DNA of 64,000 bases from assembly GCA_026315105.1 (NCBI GenBank), contig CM048753.1:73844147-73908146 (forward strand), read 5' to 3'. A program made the translations under genes and the position numbers. Under the pieces are notes generated by a model. The model made no database searches. It was given only the letters and a program-made list of their open reading frames with translations, and was not told the origin of the DNA. Shown piece by piece: positions 42,401 through 51,744 of this stretch; the first letter of the stretch is position 1; the number at the start of each line of letters is the position of its first letter. The DNA comes from Locusta migratoria (lineage: Eukaryota > Arthropoda > Insecta > Orthoptera > Acrididae).

Positions 42401-42684
42401 TCTGTCTTCGCCATATTGTTAAGTAAAGAGAAGTGTTCGTATTGTAGAGCTAATGTTTTATATCCCTTAAAACAGGGATAAAACTTCCGACGGTTTCGCC
42501 GCGATGTACAACGTGTAAAACAGTCCAAATGAGCCGTGAAAATTAAGTTCTCAAATATATTATGATGTGTATTTATTACTGTTTATTCAAGAAAGTATTT
42601 TGTTTGAAAGTGCATACATTGCAGTGACTGTCAGGTCAATGCATTAACAGCAAGAGGGTCGCATTAACGAATAGTTTTGAAATT

Positions 42685-43128
42685 CAACATTGAGTAAAAA
42701 AGTATTCATTGCGCAAAAGCGTGTAATCAGAATAATTGCTGGAGCCCACCCAAGAGCATCCTGCAGACATTTATTTAGGGATCCTCACTGTAGCTTCACA
42801 ATATATATATTCACTCATGAAATTTGTTATTAACAATCCGAGCCAATTCAAAAGTAATAGCAGCGTGCATAGCTACAACACTAGGAGAAAGGATGATCTT
42901 CACTATTCAAGGTTAAACCTAACTTTGCCTCAGAAAGGGGTGAATTATACTGCCACAAAAGTCTTTGGTCACTAACCCAGTATCATCAAAAGTCTGACAT
43001 ATAGCCAACTAGTATTTAAAAAGAAATTAAAGGAATTTATGTATGGCCTTCTACAATGTAGAATTTTTAGATAAAACTTTAAAAAAATAAAATAAAAAAA
43101 TAAAATTTAAAAAAGAATTTATAAAAAT
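42685..43128 (+). mobile_element. CR1-like LINE, family C, 3' fragment
   Basis: Translation gives VFIAQKRVIRIIAGAHPRAS, then YIYSLMKFVINNPSQFKSN and SYNTRRKDDLHYSRLNLTLP...TATKVFGH before a stop. Same C-terminus as 21237-21630. It ends in A-rich sequence where the T-family array begins. Confidence 0.82.
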
Positions 43129-43129
43129 G

Positions 43130-44660
43130 TAACTTTAGATTTGTAGTTCTATAAGTTTTTGCAAACATTTTGGACCAAAATAATAATCTAAATAATAAAA
43201 AAAAACATAAGGGACCAAAGTTGTAGAGAATTTTCTCCTCTACAAATTAAGTTATCCAATTTTAGCGTCAGATGAACGGTTTATTTGCAATTCAAATTAC
43301 ATTACAAACGTCTTTTTTGGTGTTACTATCGTATTTCTTGTTTGAAATATTTGAACAAGAGAGATTCTGGTAGGCAACAATTATGTCTGTAAAATTTGGT
43401 GCCGATCGGTTGAACGGTTCGACCTAAAAAGTGGGAACACGTTACAGACAGACAGACATCATCAAATCGCCGTTACTTTTGCAAATATCTTTGAAACGCT
43501 GCAAGATATTAAAAAACATAATAGATCGAAGTTGTAAAGAATTTTACCCTCTAACAGTTAGGTTATTCAATTTTCATGTCAGCTGAACGGTTCGTTTGCA
43601 ATTACACGTATATTACAAACGTCTTTTTTGGTATTACTACCGTATTTTTTGTTCGAAAAATTTGAAAAAATGGAGGTTCTGGTCTCTGGTAGCCAACAAT
43701 TATGTCTGTTCAATTTGGTGCTGATCGATTGAACGGTTCATCTTAAAAACAGGGAACATTTTACGGACAGACAGACATATCAAAATCGCCGTTATCTTTG
43801 CAAATATCTCTGAAACACTACGAGATATGAAAAAAACGCAGGATAGAAAAGTTGTGCAGAATTTTCTGCTCTACAAATTCGGTTATTTAATTTTCGTGTT
43901 AGATGAACGGTTCGTTTGCAATTACAATTATATTACAAACGGCTTTTTTTATTATTATTTTTTTTTACTACCGTATAGTTTGTCCGAAAAATTTGAAAAA
44001 GTGAGCTTCTGGTCTCTTGTAGCCAACGATTATCTCTGTACAATTTGGTGCTGATCGGTTGAACGGTTCATCTTAAAAACAGGGAACACGTTACGGACAC
44101 TCAGACAAACATCCCAAAATCACCGTGTTTCTTTAAGTATCTTTGAAACGCTACGAGATACGAAAAAAACATAAGAGAGCAAAGTTGTAGAGAATTTTCT
44201 CCTCTACAAATTAGGTTATTCAGTTTTCGTGTCAGATGAATAGTAAAGCCGTTATTTTCATTTAAATTTCGAGCTGTCAAAAGACGCTCGCAAAGGCCCA
44301 CTCTTAGTGTTACTACCGTAACCTAAAGTGGGCCAAAAAAACATAAGGGAACAAGGTTGTAGAGAAGTTAGTCCTCTACAAATTCTGTTATTCAATTTTC
44401 ATGTCAGATGAACTGTTTGTTTGCAATAAAAATTGTATTAGAAACGGTTTTTAGTAGTGTTACTAACGTATTTTTTGTCCGAAATATTTGAAAAAGGGAG
44501 GTTCTGGTCTCTGGCGGCCTACAATCATGTCTGTAAAATTTCGTGCTGATCGGTTGAACGGTTCGTCTTAAAAACAGGAAACACGTTACGGACAGGCAGA
44601 CAGACATGGTAAAATCGCCGTTATTTTTGCAAATATCTTTGAAACGCTACTAGATATGAA

Positions 44661-44700
<40 letters not shown>

Positions 44701-44855
44701 GAGCGAAGTTTTAGAGAATTTTCTCCTCTACAAACTCGGTTATTCATTCTCCGTGTCAGATGAATGGAAAAGCCGTTATATTCATTTAAATTTCGAGCTG
44801 TCAAAATACGATGGCAAAGGCCCCCTTTTAGTGTTACTACCGTAACTTAAAGTTG
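43130..44855. mobile_element. TIR element, family T, expanded tandem array
   Basis: The start (ctttagatttgtagttctat) and ends (taacctaaagtgggcc, 44320-44335; taacttaaagttggcc, about 44845) match element T at 20.2 kb. Inside, the module gttgtagagaattttctcct recurs at about 43221, 43532, 43850, 44182, 44360 and 44707, spacing mostly 310-350, each with a lacatgttacggacagacag-like partner. Two end motifs suggest one copy beside another. Confidence 0.65.
44662..44701. repeat. (AAT)n microsatellite
   Basis: About 13 AAT units inside the T array. Confidence 0.95.
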
Positions 44856-44902
44856 GCCAACCTTTCCGTTGATTGGGGTATAATAGGGTTGCAAGTACTC
44901 AC

Positions 44903-44997
44903 CGTTTGGTGACCGCTGCTCGACTCTGCTTGCCCCATGGTGGCGTTCTTACACTACTGGCGAGACAGATGCACGCGAGCAAACATCCGGACAGCAT
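44903..44997 (-). CDS. Candidate first coding exon with signal-peptide-like start
   Basis: On minus, ATG at 44997-44995 opens MLSGCLLACICLASSVRTPP then WGKQSRAAVTK and meets the donor ACG|GTGAGTAC (GT at 44902-44901), splitting a codon after two bases. The first 15 residues form a hydrophobic, small-residue core like a secretory signal peptide, so the product may be a secreted protein or peptide precursor. Upstream is a non-repetitive leader and a TATA-like box at 45117-45124. No downstream exon was found in this window. The product is not recognised. Confidence 0.4.
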
Positions 44998-45116
44998 TAT
45001 CAGCACGGCGTAGAGTTTCCTGACTGGGCATACGGAGCAGCCGATAAGGCGACACGCAGACGACCGAGGCAATCTCTGTTCTGTCTGGGCAACGTGTCTT
45101 CGGGACGAAATAACTG

Positions 45117-45124
45117 CATTATAT
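45117..45124 (-). promoter_or_regulatory. TATA-like box, also a PLE target duplication
   Basis: On minus tatataat stands about 120 bases upstream of the candidate ATG, which would suit a core promoter with a short 5' UTR. The same 8 bases recur at 45717-45724, flanking the ribozyme-bearing inverted pair, so they may be only the insertion duplication. Confidence 0.3.
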
Positions 45125-45225
45125 ACGTAAAAAATAGATGAAGTCCACTTACCAGGCGAAGGAGCACAGGCAGTGATAGCAACAAATAAACACACAGACA
45201 CACACACACACACACACAAACGCAA

Positions 45226-45254
45226 GCTTTCGCAGCTTAGCTGCTTCGTCAGGC
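45226..45254 (-). ncRNA. Hammerhead-ribozyme core, left arm
   Basis: On minus: CTGACGA (45252-45246), stem II GCAGC-TAA-GCTGC, then GAAA (45231-45228) and GCTTGCG. All core bases that can be read match the consensus, with a 5-bp stem II. Cleavage site not resolved. Confidence 0.65.
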
Positions 45255-45554
45255 AGAAGGGAAGGAGAGGGAAAAGGAAGTGATGAAGGTTTTAAGGGAG
45301 TGACTAAGGAGTCATTCCAATTCCGGGACAGGAAAGACTTACCTTGGGGGGAAAAAAGGAGGGTAAACAAATACACATTTACACAAACGCAAGACAGTAT
45401 GTCTGCCTAAGTGTACTTGCGTCTGTGTAAATGTGTATTTGTTTACCCTCCTTTTTTCCCCCCAAGGTAAGTCTTTCCTGTCCCGGGATTGGAATGACTC
45501 CTTACCCACTCCCTTAAAAGCTTCATCATTTCCTTTTCCCTCTCCTTCCCTTCT

Positions 45555-45586
45555 GCCTGACGAAGTAGCTAAGCTGCGAAAGCTTG

Positions 45587-45590
<4 letters not shown>
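45555..45590 (+). ncRNA. Hammerhead-ribozyme core, right arm
   Basis: CTGACGA (45557-45563), AGTAGCTAAGCTGC (stem II with one G-U pair), GAAA (45578-45581), then GCTTGAG. It mirrors the left arm with one stem change that keeps pairing, which suggests selection or recency. Confidence 0.65.
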
Positions 45591-45617
<27 letters not shown>

Positions 45618-45724
45618 TTATTTGTTGCTATCACTGCCTGTGCTCCTTCGCCTGGTAAGTGGACTTCATCTATTTTTTACGTATATTTTTCCTGTTAGGA
45701 ATTTTTCTTCAATAATATTATATA

Positions 45725-47973
45725 CTAGCTGAACCCCGCAGCTTCGCATGCGTAGGCTGGTTGATATGCACCAGTTGTTTCTTTTTAATGCTGATGAAGA
45801 ATCTATATCTCAAGTTATGTATTTATAGCTTGAAATTTGAGTTAACAGCATCATTTTTTTTTTTTTTTCGTATTTCACCTCCTTATTGGTAGAACGTCCA
45901 AAAATACCGAAACACGTGTCTTTTAAATTTGAACTCCGAATCCAAATCCGAAAATTTGTAATTTTAACTTCAAAATTGCCTAAATAGCAACAGATTTTCG
46001 AAAAACACCCCTTCTCCAATTTAACCCATTTGATGGTTGAATTTCCAAAAATACCGAAACTCGTGTCTTTTTAATCATGATCAAGATTCCATATCCTAAG
46101 TTTCGTAGTTATAGCTCGAAATTTGAGTTAACAATAACATTTTTTTAAAATCAACTTTTGCATCCCGTATTTCACCCCCTTACTAGTCTAATTTCAAAAA
46201 TACCGAAACATGTGTCTTTTAAATTCGAAACCCGAATCCAAATCCGAAAATTTGTAATTTTGACTTCAAAATTGCTTAAATAGCAACAGATTTTCGAAAA
46301 ACACCCCCTCTCCAATTTAACCCCCTTGATGGTTGAATTTCCAAAAATACCGAAACACGTAGTTTTTAAATCATAACGAACATTACAATTACCAATTTCT
46401 GTAGCTATAGCTTCAAAATTGTCTTGACAACAATGTGTTTTCGAAAAGAATTTTTGATCCCCTCTTTTACCCCCTTAGTTGTTGAATTTCCAAAAATACC
46501 GAAACTCGTGTCTTTTTAATCATGATGAAGAGTCCATATCCTAAGTTTCGTAGTTATAGCTCGAAATTTGAGTTAACAATAACATTTTTTTAAAATCAAC
46601 TTTTGCATCCCGTATTTCACCCCCTTACTAGTCTAATTTCAAAAATACCGAAACACGTGTCTTTTAAATTCGAAACCCGAATCCAAATCCGAAAATTTGT
46701 AATTTTAACTTCAAAATTGCTTAAATAGCAACAGATTTTCGAAAAACACCCCCTCTCCAATTTAACCCCCTTGATGGTTGAATTTCCAAAAATACCGAAA
46801 CACGTAGTTTTTAAATCATAACGAACATTACAATTACCAATTTCTGTAGCTATAGCTTCAAAATTGTCTTGACAACAATGTGTTTTCGAAAAGAATTTTT
46901 GATCCCCTCTTTTACCCCCTTAGTTGTTGAATTTCCAAAAATACCGAAACTCGTGTCTTTTTAATCATGATGAAGAGTCCATATCCTAAGTTTCGTAGTT
47001 ATACCTCGAAATTTGAGTTAACAGCTACATTTTTTAATCTATTTTTGCATCCCGTATTTCACCCCCTTATTAGTCTAATTTCCAAAAATACTGAAACACG
47101 TCTCTTTTAAATTCTAACCCCGAATCCAAATCCGAAAATTTGTAGGTCTAACTTCAAAATTGCCTAAATAGCAAAAGATTTTCGAAAAACATCCCCTCTC
47201 CAATTTAACCCCCTTGATGTTTGAATTTCCAAAAATACCGAAACACGTAGTTTTTAAATCATAACGAACATTACAATTACCAATTTCTGTAGCTATAGCT
47301 TCAAAATTGTCTTGGCAACAATGTGTTTTCGAAAAGAATTTTTGATCCCCTCTTTTACCCCCTTAGTTGTTGAATTTCCAAAAATACCGAAACTCGTGTC
47401 TTTTTAATCATGATAAAGAGTCCATATCCTAAGTTTCGTAGTTATACCTCGAAAATTTGAGTTAACAGCAACATTTTTTTTAATAAATTTTTGCATCCCG
47501 TATTTCACCCCCTTATTAGTCTAATTTCAAAAATACCGAAACTGGTGTCTTTTTAATCCCGACCAAGATCCCATATCCGAAGTTTCGTAGTTGTAGCTTA
47601 AAATTTGAGTTAACAGCAAAGTATTTTTGAAAATCAATTTTTTGTGTCACCTATTTTACCCCCTTATTTGTCGATTTTCAAAAAATGCCGAAACACGTGT
47701 CTTTTAAATTCGAACCCTAAATTAAAATCCGAAATTTTGTAGTTCTAGCTTCAAAATTGCCTAAATAGCTACGTATTTTCAAAAAATGTTTCATCCCCTA
47801 CTTCACCCCCTTACGGACGGAATATCGAAAAATTGCTTCTTAAATGACGCCTCCAGTGTAAGATCAATACCCTCCACAAATTCCAAGTTTCTATCTTCAG
47901 TGGTTTGGGCTGGGCGATGATGAGTCAGTCAGTCAGTCAATCGGACACTTCCTTTTATGATATATATAATAGA
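45725..47973 (-). mobile_element. Helitron-like element filled by a tandem array of about 444-bp units
   Basis: On minus it ends TTCAGCTAG at 45725, followed by T (Helitron-type 3' end), and starts near TCTATTATATATATCATAAA at 47973. Inside, a composite unit recurs: accgaaactcgtgtcttttt at about 46055, 46499, 46946 and 47387 (period 441-447). Each unit has three related subunits marked by ccgaaacacgtgtctttta, ccgaaacacgtagttttta and ccgaaactcgtgtcttttt. No coding sequence. Confidence 0.65.
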
Positions 47974-48255
47974 AGACCCTTTTGCATGGCTCTCTGACTG
48001 CTAGAAATTTTGTAACATTAACTTGGATACATTCTTACACATTAGCTACCTGCATTCAATCCACTATCATTCTAATATGCCTGTACGCATCAGTCCTTAC
48101 AGGCTGTACAACATGCATTCATAACACGAACTTAAGAAAGGCATATTTCTGTTGACGTGTACGAATTCTGTGTAGGATGGTTTAGTAAGTGTAATATGCT
48201 GTCTTTCAACCATCTGTGAATATTTTAGATATGTGACTTCTATGTATATAAATAT
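47974..48255. other. Interval without recognised features
   Basis: AT-rich, no gene or repeat recognised. Confidence 0.3.
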
Positions 48256-48590
48256 TAATATATATGTATTAAAAAATTGTTACATTTCTGTAGATCACAA
48301 TAGTTTACTGACATAGCACCTTACAATCTAAGGTGCTTAATATAGTAATTTATACTAATTATATATATGTGACATTGGATGTAGTTTAAGGAAATGTACT
48401 ACATGTAACTTTTATAAATCAATATATTAAAAAAATTGTAACAATTTTTGAACATCACAATAGTTAACTGACAGAGCGCCTTACAATCTAGGGTGCTTAA
48501 TATAGTAACTTATACAATTGTGTATATATGTGACGTTGGATGTAACGTACTACATGTAACTTTTATATGTCAATGTATATATACATTATT
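48256..48590. repeat. Tandem duplication of about 170 bp
   Basis: The two units share gatcacaatagtttactgac/catcacaatagttaactgac, ccttacaatctaaggtgctt/cagggtgctt and tgtgacattggatgta/tgtgacgttggatgta, then tactacatgtaacttttat. Confidence 0.75.
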
Positions 48591-49040
48591 AGAGAGAAAA
48601 AAAAGACGACCACAAAGGGCAGAGACCATTATATAAATGTACATGTAGAACCTTTGTATACAGTTTTCCCGCCTGCCAGTTAGTGTTACACTGGACTTCA
48701 ATTAGTATTGTACTTAGACTTTGAAGTACCTCACTTCAAAACCGTTAGAAGATGGATATATATATTTTTCACTTGTGACTACTAATTTTATGTTTAACGA
48801 TGCCTCAACCTGGATGTACTCTTTTAGTATATAAAAATGTCGTGAAATTATGTAAATTACGACAGGTATGTAACCATACAATTGTAATATAAGTAGTCTC
48901 TTGCCAATCGTGTATATAAATCGTTAGACTTTGTGTAATAGGTCTGAAGATGGCGTCGTGTACGCCGAAACCGGTAACATAATAAATGAAAAATGCGATC
49001 TTGGCTGCATAATGATTATTAAACAATTATAGATCGCCCC
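48591..49040 (+). mobile_element. Penelope-type terminal sequence with ribozyme core
   Basis: This region ends in a hammerhead-like motif (48944-48975) and AT-rich sequence with no coding frame. The motif ctgaagatggcg...cgccgaaaccggt is typical of Penelope arms. No inverted partner is seen nearby. Confidence 0.45.
48942..48978 (+). ncRNA. Hammerhead-ribozyme-like core
   Basis: CTGAAGA (48944-48950), stem II GGCG (48952-48955) with CGCC (48963-48966), GAAA (48967-48970), then CCGGT. The core is consistent, with a 4-bp stem II. Stem III is very short, as in Penelope ribozymes. Confidence 0.6.
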
Positions 49041-49055
49041 ATTGAACTATGAGTT

Positions 49056-49057
<2 letters not shown>

Positions 49058-49126
<69 letters not shown>
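49058..49126. repeat. (AT)n microsatellite
   Basis: About 34 AT units. Confidence 0.95.
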
Positions 49127-49129
<3 letters not shown>

Positions 49130-49309
49130 ACTACAGTCAGCGTCATTTGTATAACTTAGGGTAGCCAGATTTTTCACGTGAAAAAACGGGACATTTGCGA
49201 AAATGTGGGGTAAAATACGGGACAAAAAGAGGCACTTGGCAAGAAGAAAATTTTATGCATACATGACTGTATCGCTTTACTAAACTTAATAACAGCTTAC
49301 GAGTACACT

Positions 49310-49762
49310 CAGAAAAAATTATAGCTATCGGCATGGAACTGCTATGGTGTACCACGGGAGACTTCGGACAACGATTACACACAGACCATTCGTTTGCGTT
49401 CTGTAGTTTTCGCTGCAGAGCGAAATATTAACACACACACACACGTAGAATTTTATATACGCCGATAACTTTCCATCCCAATATACTCCACCCTTTTATT
49501 ATTATCAACCCTCAAGAAACAATGCAACCAATAAAAGAATTTTCAAAGAGTAAATATAATTTTCAAAGAGTAATTATTGTTCCGCATTTCACGTTATATT
49601 CTTCAAATTACTAAATATCCATCAGATCGCTATAAAACCGTGCCTAAAACCTTCCTCGGATGTAAATTGGTAACTGTACAAATATTTAAGTCTCTGCGTC
49701 TTCTCGTTCGGACGTGATAAGCATACACCGAACACACATTCACGTTAATGTATATAGAGTTG
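49310..49762 (-). mobile_element. Helitron family H, 5' portion
   Basis: Same sequence and orientation as 10450-10901 (gcatggaactgctatggtgt...gttcggacgtgataagcata). It lacks the 3' half with the CTAA end. Confidence 0.6.
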
Positions 49763-50010
49763 GTTTATGTTCTAGGAGGCGATCCAATTATGATATTGTA
49801 GAAAGATATAAAAAAAGCCAAGATCTCTGATCATCAATTTTTATTTACGACGACCGGTTTCGCTGATAATTATGTTTTATTATAATGACATAGTGCACCT
49901 ATGCACTGTAATTTATGTTGATTGACATTACAAGATTACACACAAGTTCAATCACACGGGTGGAAACATATATAAATATGGGGCAAACATATATAAACAC
50001 GGGGCATTGA
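49763..50010 (-). mobile_element. Penelope-like terminal fragment, decayed ribozyme
   Basis: On minus: attatcagcgaaaccggtcgtcg keeps the GAAACCGG half of a hammerhead core, but the CTGANGA half is not readable. The rest is AT-rich and non-coding. Confidence 0.35.
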
Positions 50011-50038
50011 TCATTAATGTTGTTGTTTGTTGTGGTCT

Positions 50039-51691
50039 TCAGTCCAGAGACTGGTTTGATGCAGCTCTCCACCCTACTCTATCCTGAGCAAGCCTTTTCA
50101 TCTCCTCATAAGAACGATAACCCACATCCACTTGAATCTGCTTACTATACGCGTCTCTTGGTCTCCCTCTGCGATTTTTACCCCACACACTTCCCTCCAA
50201 CGCTAAATTCACAATTCCTTGATGCCTAAGAATGTGTCCTACCAATCTATCCCTTCTTTTAGTCAAGGTATGCCAGAAATTTCTTTTCTCCCCAATTCGG
50301 TTCAGTAGCTCCTCATTAGTTACACGATCCACCCACCTAATCTTCAGCATTCTTCTGTAGCACCACATTTCAAAAGCCTCTATCCTCTTTCTGTCCACAC
50401 TGCTTATCGTCCATGTTTCACTCCCATACAAGGCAACACTCCATACAAATGCCTTCAGAAAGGACTTCCTTAGGCTTAAATCAATATTCGATGTTAACAA
50501 ATTTCTCTTTTTCAAAAACGCCTTTCTACCCATTGCCATTCTGCATTTTATATCATCTGTACTGCGACCATCATTTGTTATTTTACTGCCCAAGTAACGA
50601 AACTCATCTACCTCCTTTATTGTTTCATTACCTAATCTAATTCCTTCAGCATCACCAGATTTTCTTACACTGCACTCCATTACCCTAGTTTTACTCTTGT
50701 TAATGTTCATCTTATATGCACCTTTCAGCACACTGTCCATTCCGTTCAATTGCTCTTCCAGGTCTTTTGCTGTATCTGACAGAATTACTATGTCGTCGGC
50801 AAAACGCAATGTTTTTAATTCTTCACCCTGAACTTTAATTCCTTCTCCACATTTCTCCTTGCTTTCCCTTATAGCTTGCTCAATGTACAAATTGAACAAC
50901 ATTGGGGAAAGGCTACAACCCTGTCTCACTCCCTTTCCAACCACTGCATCCCTTTCATGCCCTTCAACTCTGACAACCGCTGTCTGGTTTTTGTACAAGT
51001 TGTAAATAACCTTACGCTCCCTATATTTTACTCCTGCTTGCTTCAGAACTTGAAAGAGTTTATTCCAATCAACATTGTCAAAAGCCTTCTCCAAATCTAC
51101 AAAAGCTAGATATGTTGGTTTGCCTTTTCTTAATCTATCTTCTAGGATAAGCCGTAAAGTGAGTATTGCCTCCCGTGTTCCTACATTTCTCCTGAACCCA
51201 AACTGATCTTCCCCGAGGTCGGCTTCTACCAGCTTTTCCATCCTTCTGTAAATAATTCGTGTTAATATTTTGCAACCATGACTTATTAAACTGATGCTTC
51301 TGTAGTTTTCACACCTGTCTGCACCTGCTTTCTTTGGAATGGAGATTATAACATTTTTCTTAAAGTCTGAGGGTACTTCACCTGTCTCATACATCTTACA
51401 CACCAGGTGAAACAATTTTGTCATGGCTGGTTCTCCCAGAGACTTCAGTAGCTCTGACGGGATATCATCTACTCCAGGGGCCTTGTTTCGACTTAGATCT
51501 TTCAGTGCTCTGTCAAATTCATCTCTCAGTATAGTATCTCCCATTTCATCATCATCTACATCCTCTTTCCTTCGTACAATGGTGTCTCGAAGTTCATTTC
51601 CTTTGTAGAGCCCCTCTATATACTCTTTCCATCTTGCAGCTTTCCCTTCTTTGCTGAGAACTGGTTTTCCATCAGTGTCCTTGATATTCAT
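50039..51691 (-). CDS. RTE reverse transcriptase
   Basis: 550 codons from ATG 51691 to TGA 50039-50041. Landmarks: NKAPGVDDIPSELLK (69-83), ENYRSISLISHGCKIL (128-143), motif A YLAFVDLEKAFD (194-205), GVRQGCSLSPMLFNLY (254-269), catalytic FADD (297-300), YLGSKITNDGRS, and the C-terminal block WCYRRMLKIRWVDRV...NFWHTLTKRRDRLVGHILRH ending RAASNQSLD. The enzyme copies the element RNA at a nicked target. The chosen ATG is only the first in frame: homology continues upstream to the frameshift, so translation would normally enter from the endonuclease frame. Confidence 0.92.
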   Translation of the reverse strand: MNIKDTDGKPVLSKEGKAARWKEYIEGLYKGNELRDTIVRRKEDVDDDEMGDTILRDEFDRALKDLSRNKAPGVDDIPSELLKSLGEPAMTKLFHLVCKMYETGEVPSDFKKNVIISIPKKAGADRCENYRSISLISHGCKILTRIIYRRMEKLVEADLGEDQFGFRRNVGTREAILTLRLILEDRLRKGKPTYLAFVDLEKAFDNVDWNKLFQVLKQAGVKYRERKVIYNLYKNQTAVVRVEGHERDAVVGKGVRQGCSLSPMLFNLYIEQAIRESKEKCGEGIKVQGEELKTLRFADDIVILSDTAKDLEEQLNGMDSVLKGAYKMNINKSKTRVMECSVRKSGDAEGIRLGNETIKEVDEFRYLGSKITNDGRSTDDIKCRMAMGRKAFLKKRNLLTSNIDLSLRKSFLKAFVWSVALYGSETWTISSVDRKRIEAFEMWCYRRMLKIRWVDRVTNEELLNRIGEKRNFWHTLTKRRDRLVGHILRHQGIVNLALEGSVWGKNRRGRPRDAYSKQIQVDVGYRSYEEMKRLAQDRVGWRAASNQSLD

Positions 51692-51744
51692 AGAGCTGTT
51701 TTTCTTATCGCCAAATGTTTCTTTTATTTTCCGGTAGGCTGTAT

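Larger units (their letters stand above)
45121..45716. mobile_element. Body-less Penelope-type inverted pair with ribozymes
   Basis: Arms of about 250 bp (45121-45380 and 45425-45686) are inverted copies: ctattttttacgtata at the outer ends, ttgtttaccctccttttttc at the inner ends. They are separated by about 45 bases. Each arm has a hammerhead-like core next to a (GT)n/(AC)n run. The probable duplication is attatata (45117-45124, 45717-45724), with 30 extra bases on the right side only. No coding sequence remains between the arms. Confidence 0.7.

Noticed and set aside
46055..47540. CRISPR-like regular repeats
   Set aside because: Units of about 148 and 444 bp are contiguous tandem repeats without unique spacers, in a eukaryotic transposon context.
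49850..49900. Sixth hammerhead ribozyme on minus (gcgaaaccggtcgtcg)
   Set aside because: Only the GAAACCGG half is readable. A CTGANGA half with a matching stem II could not be found.
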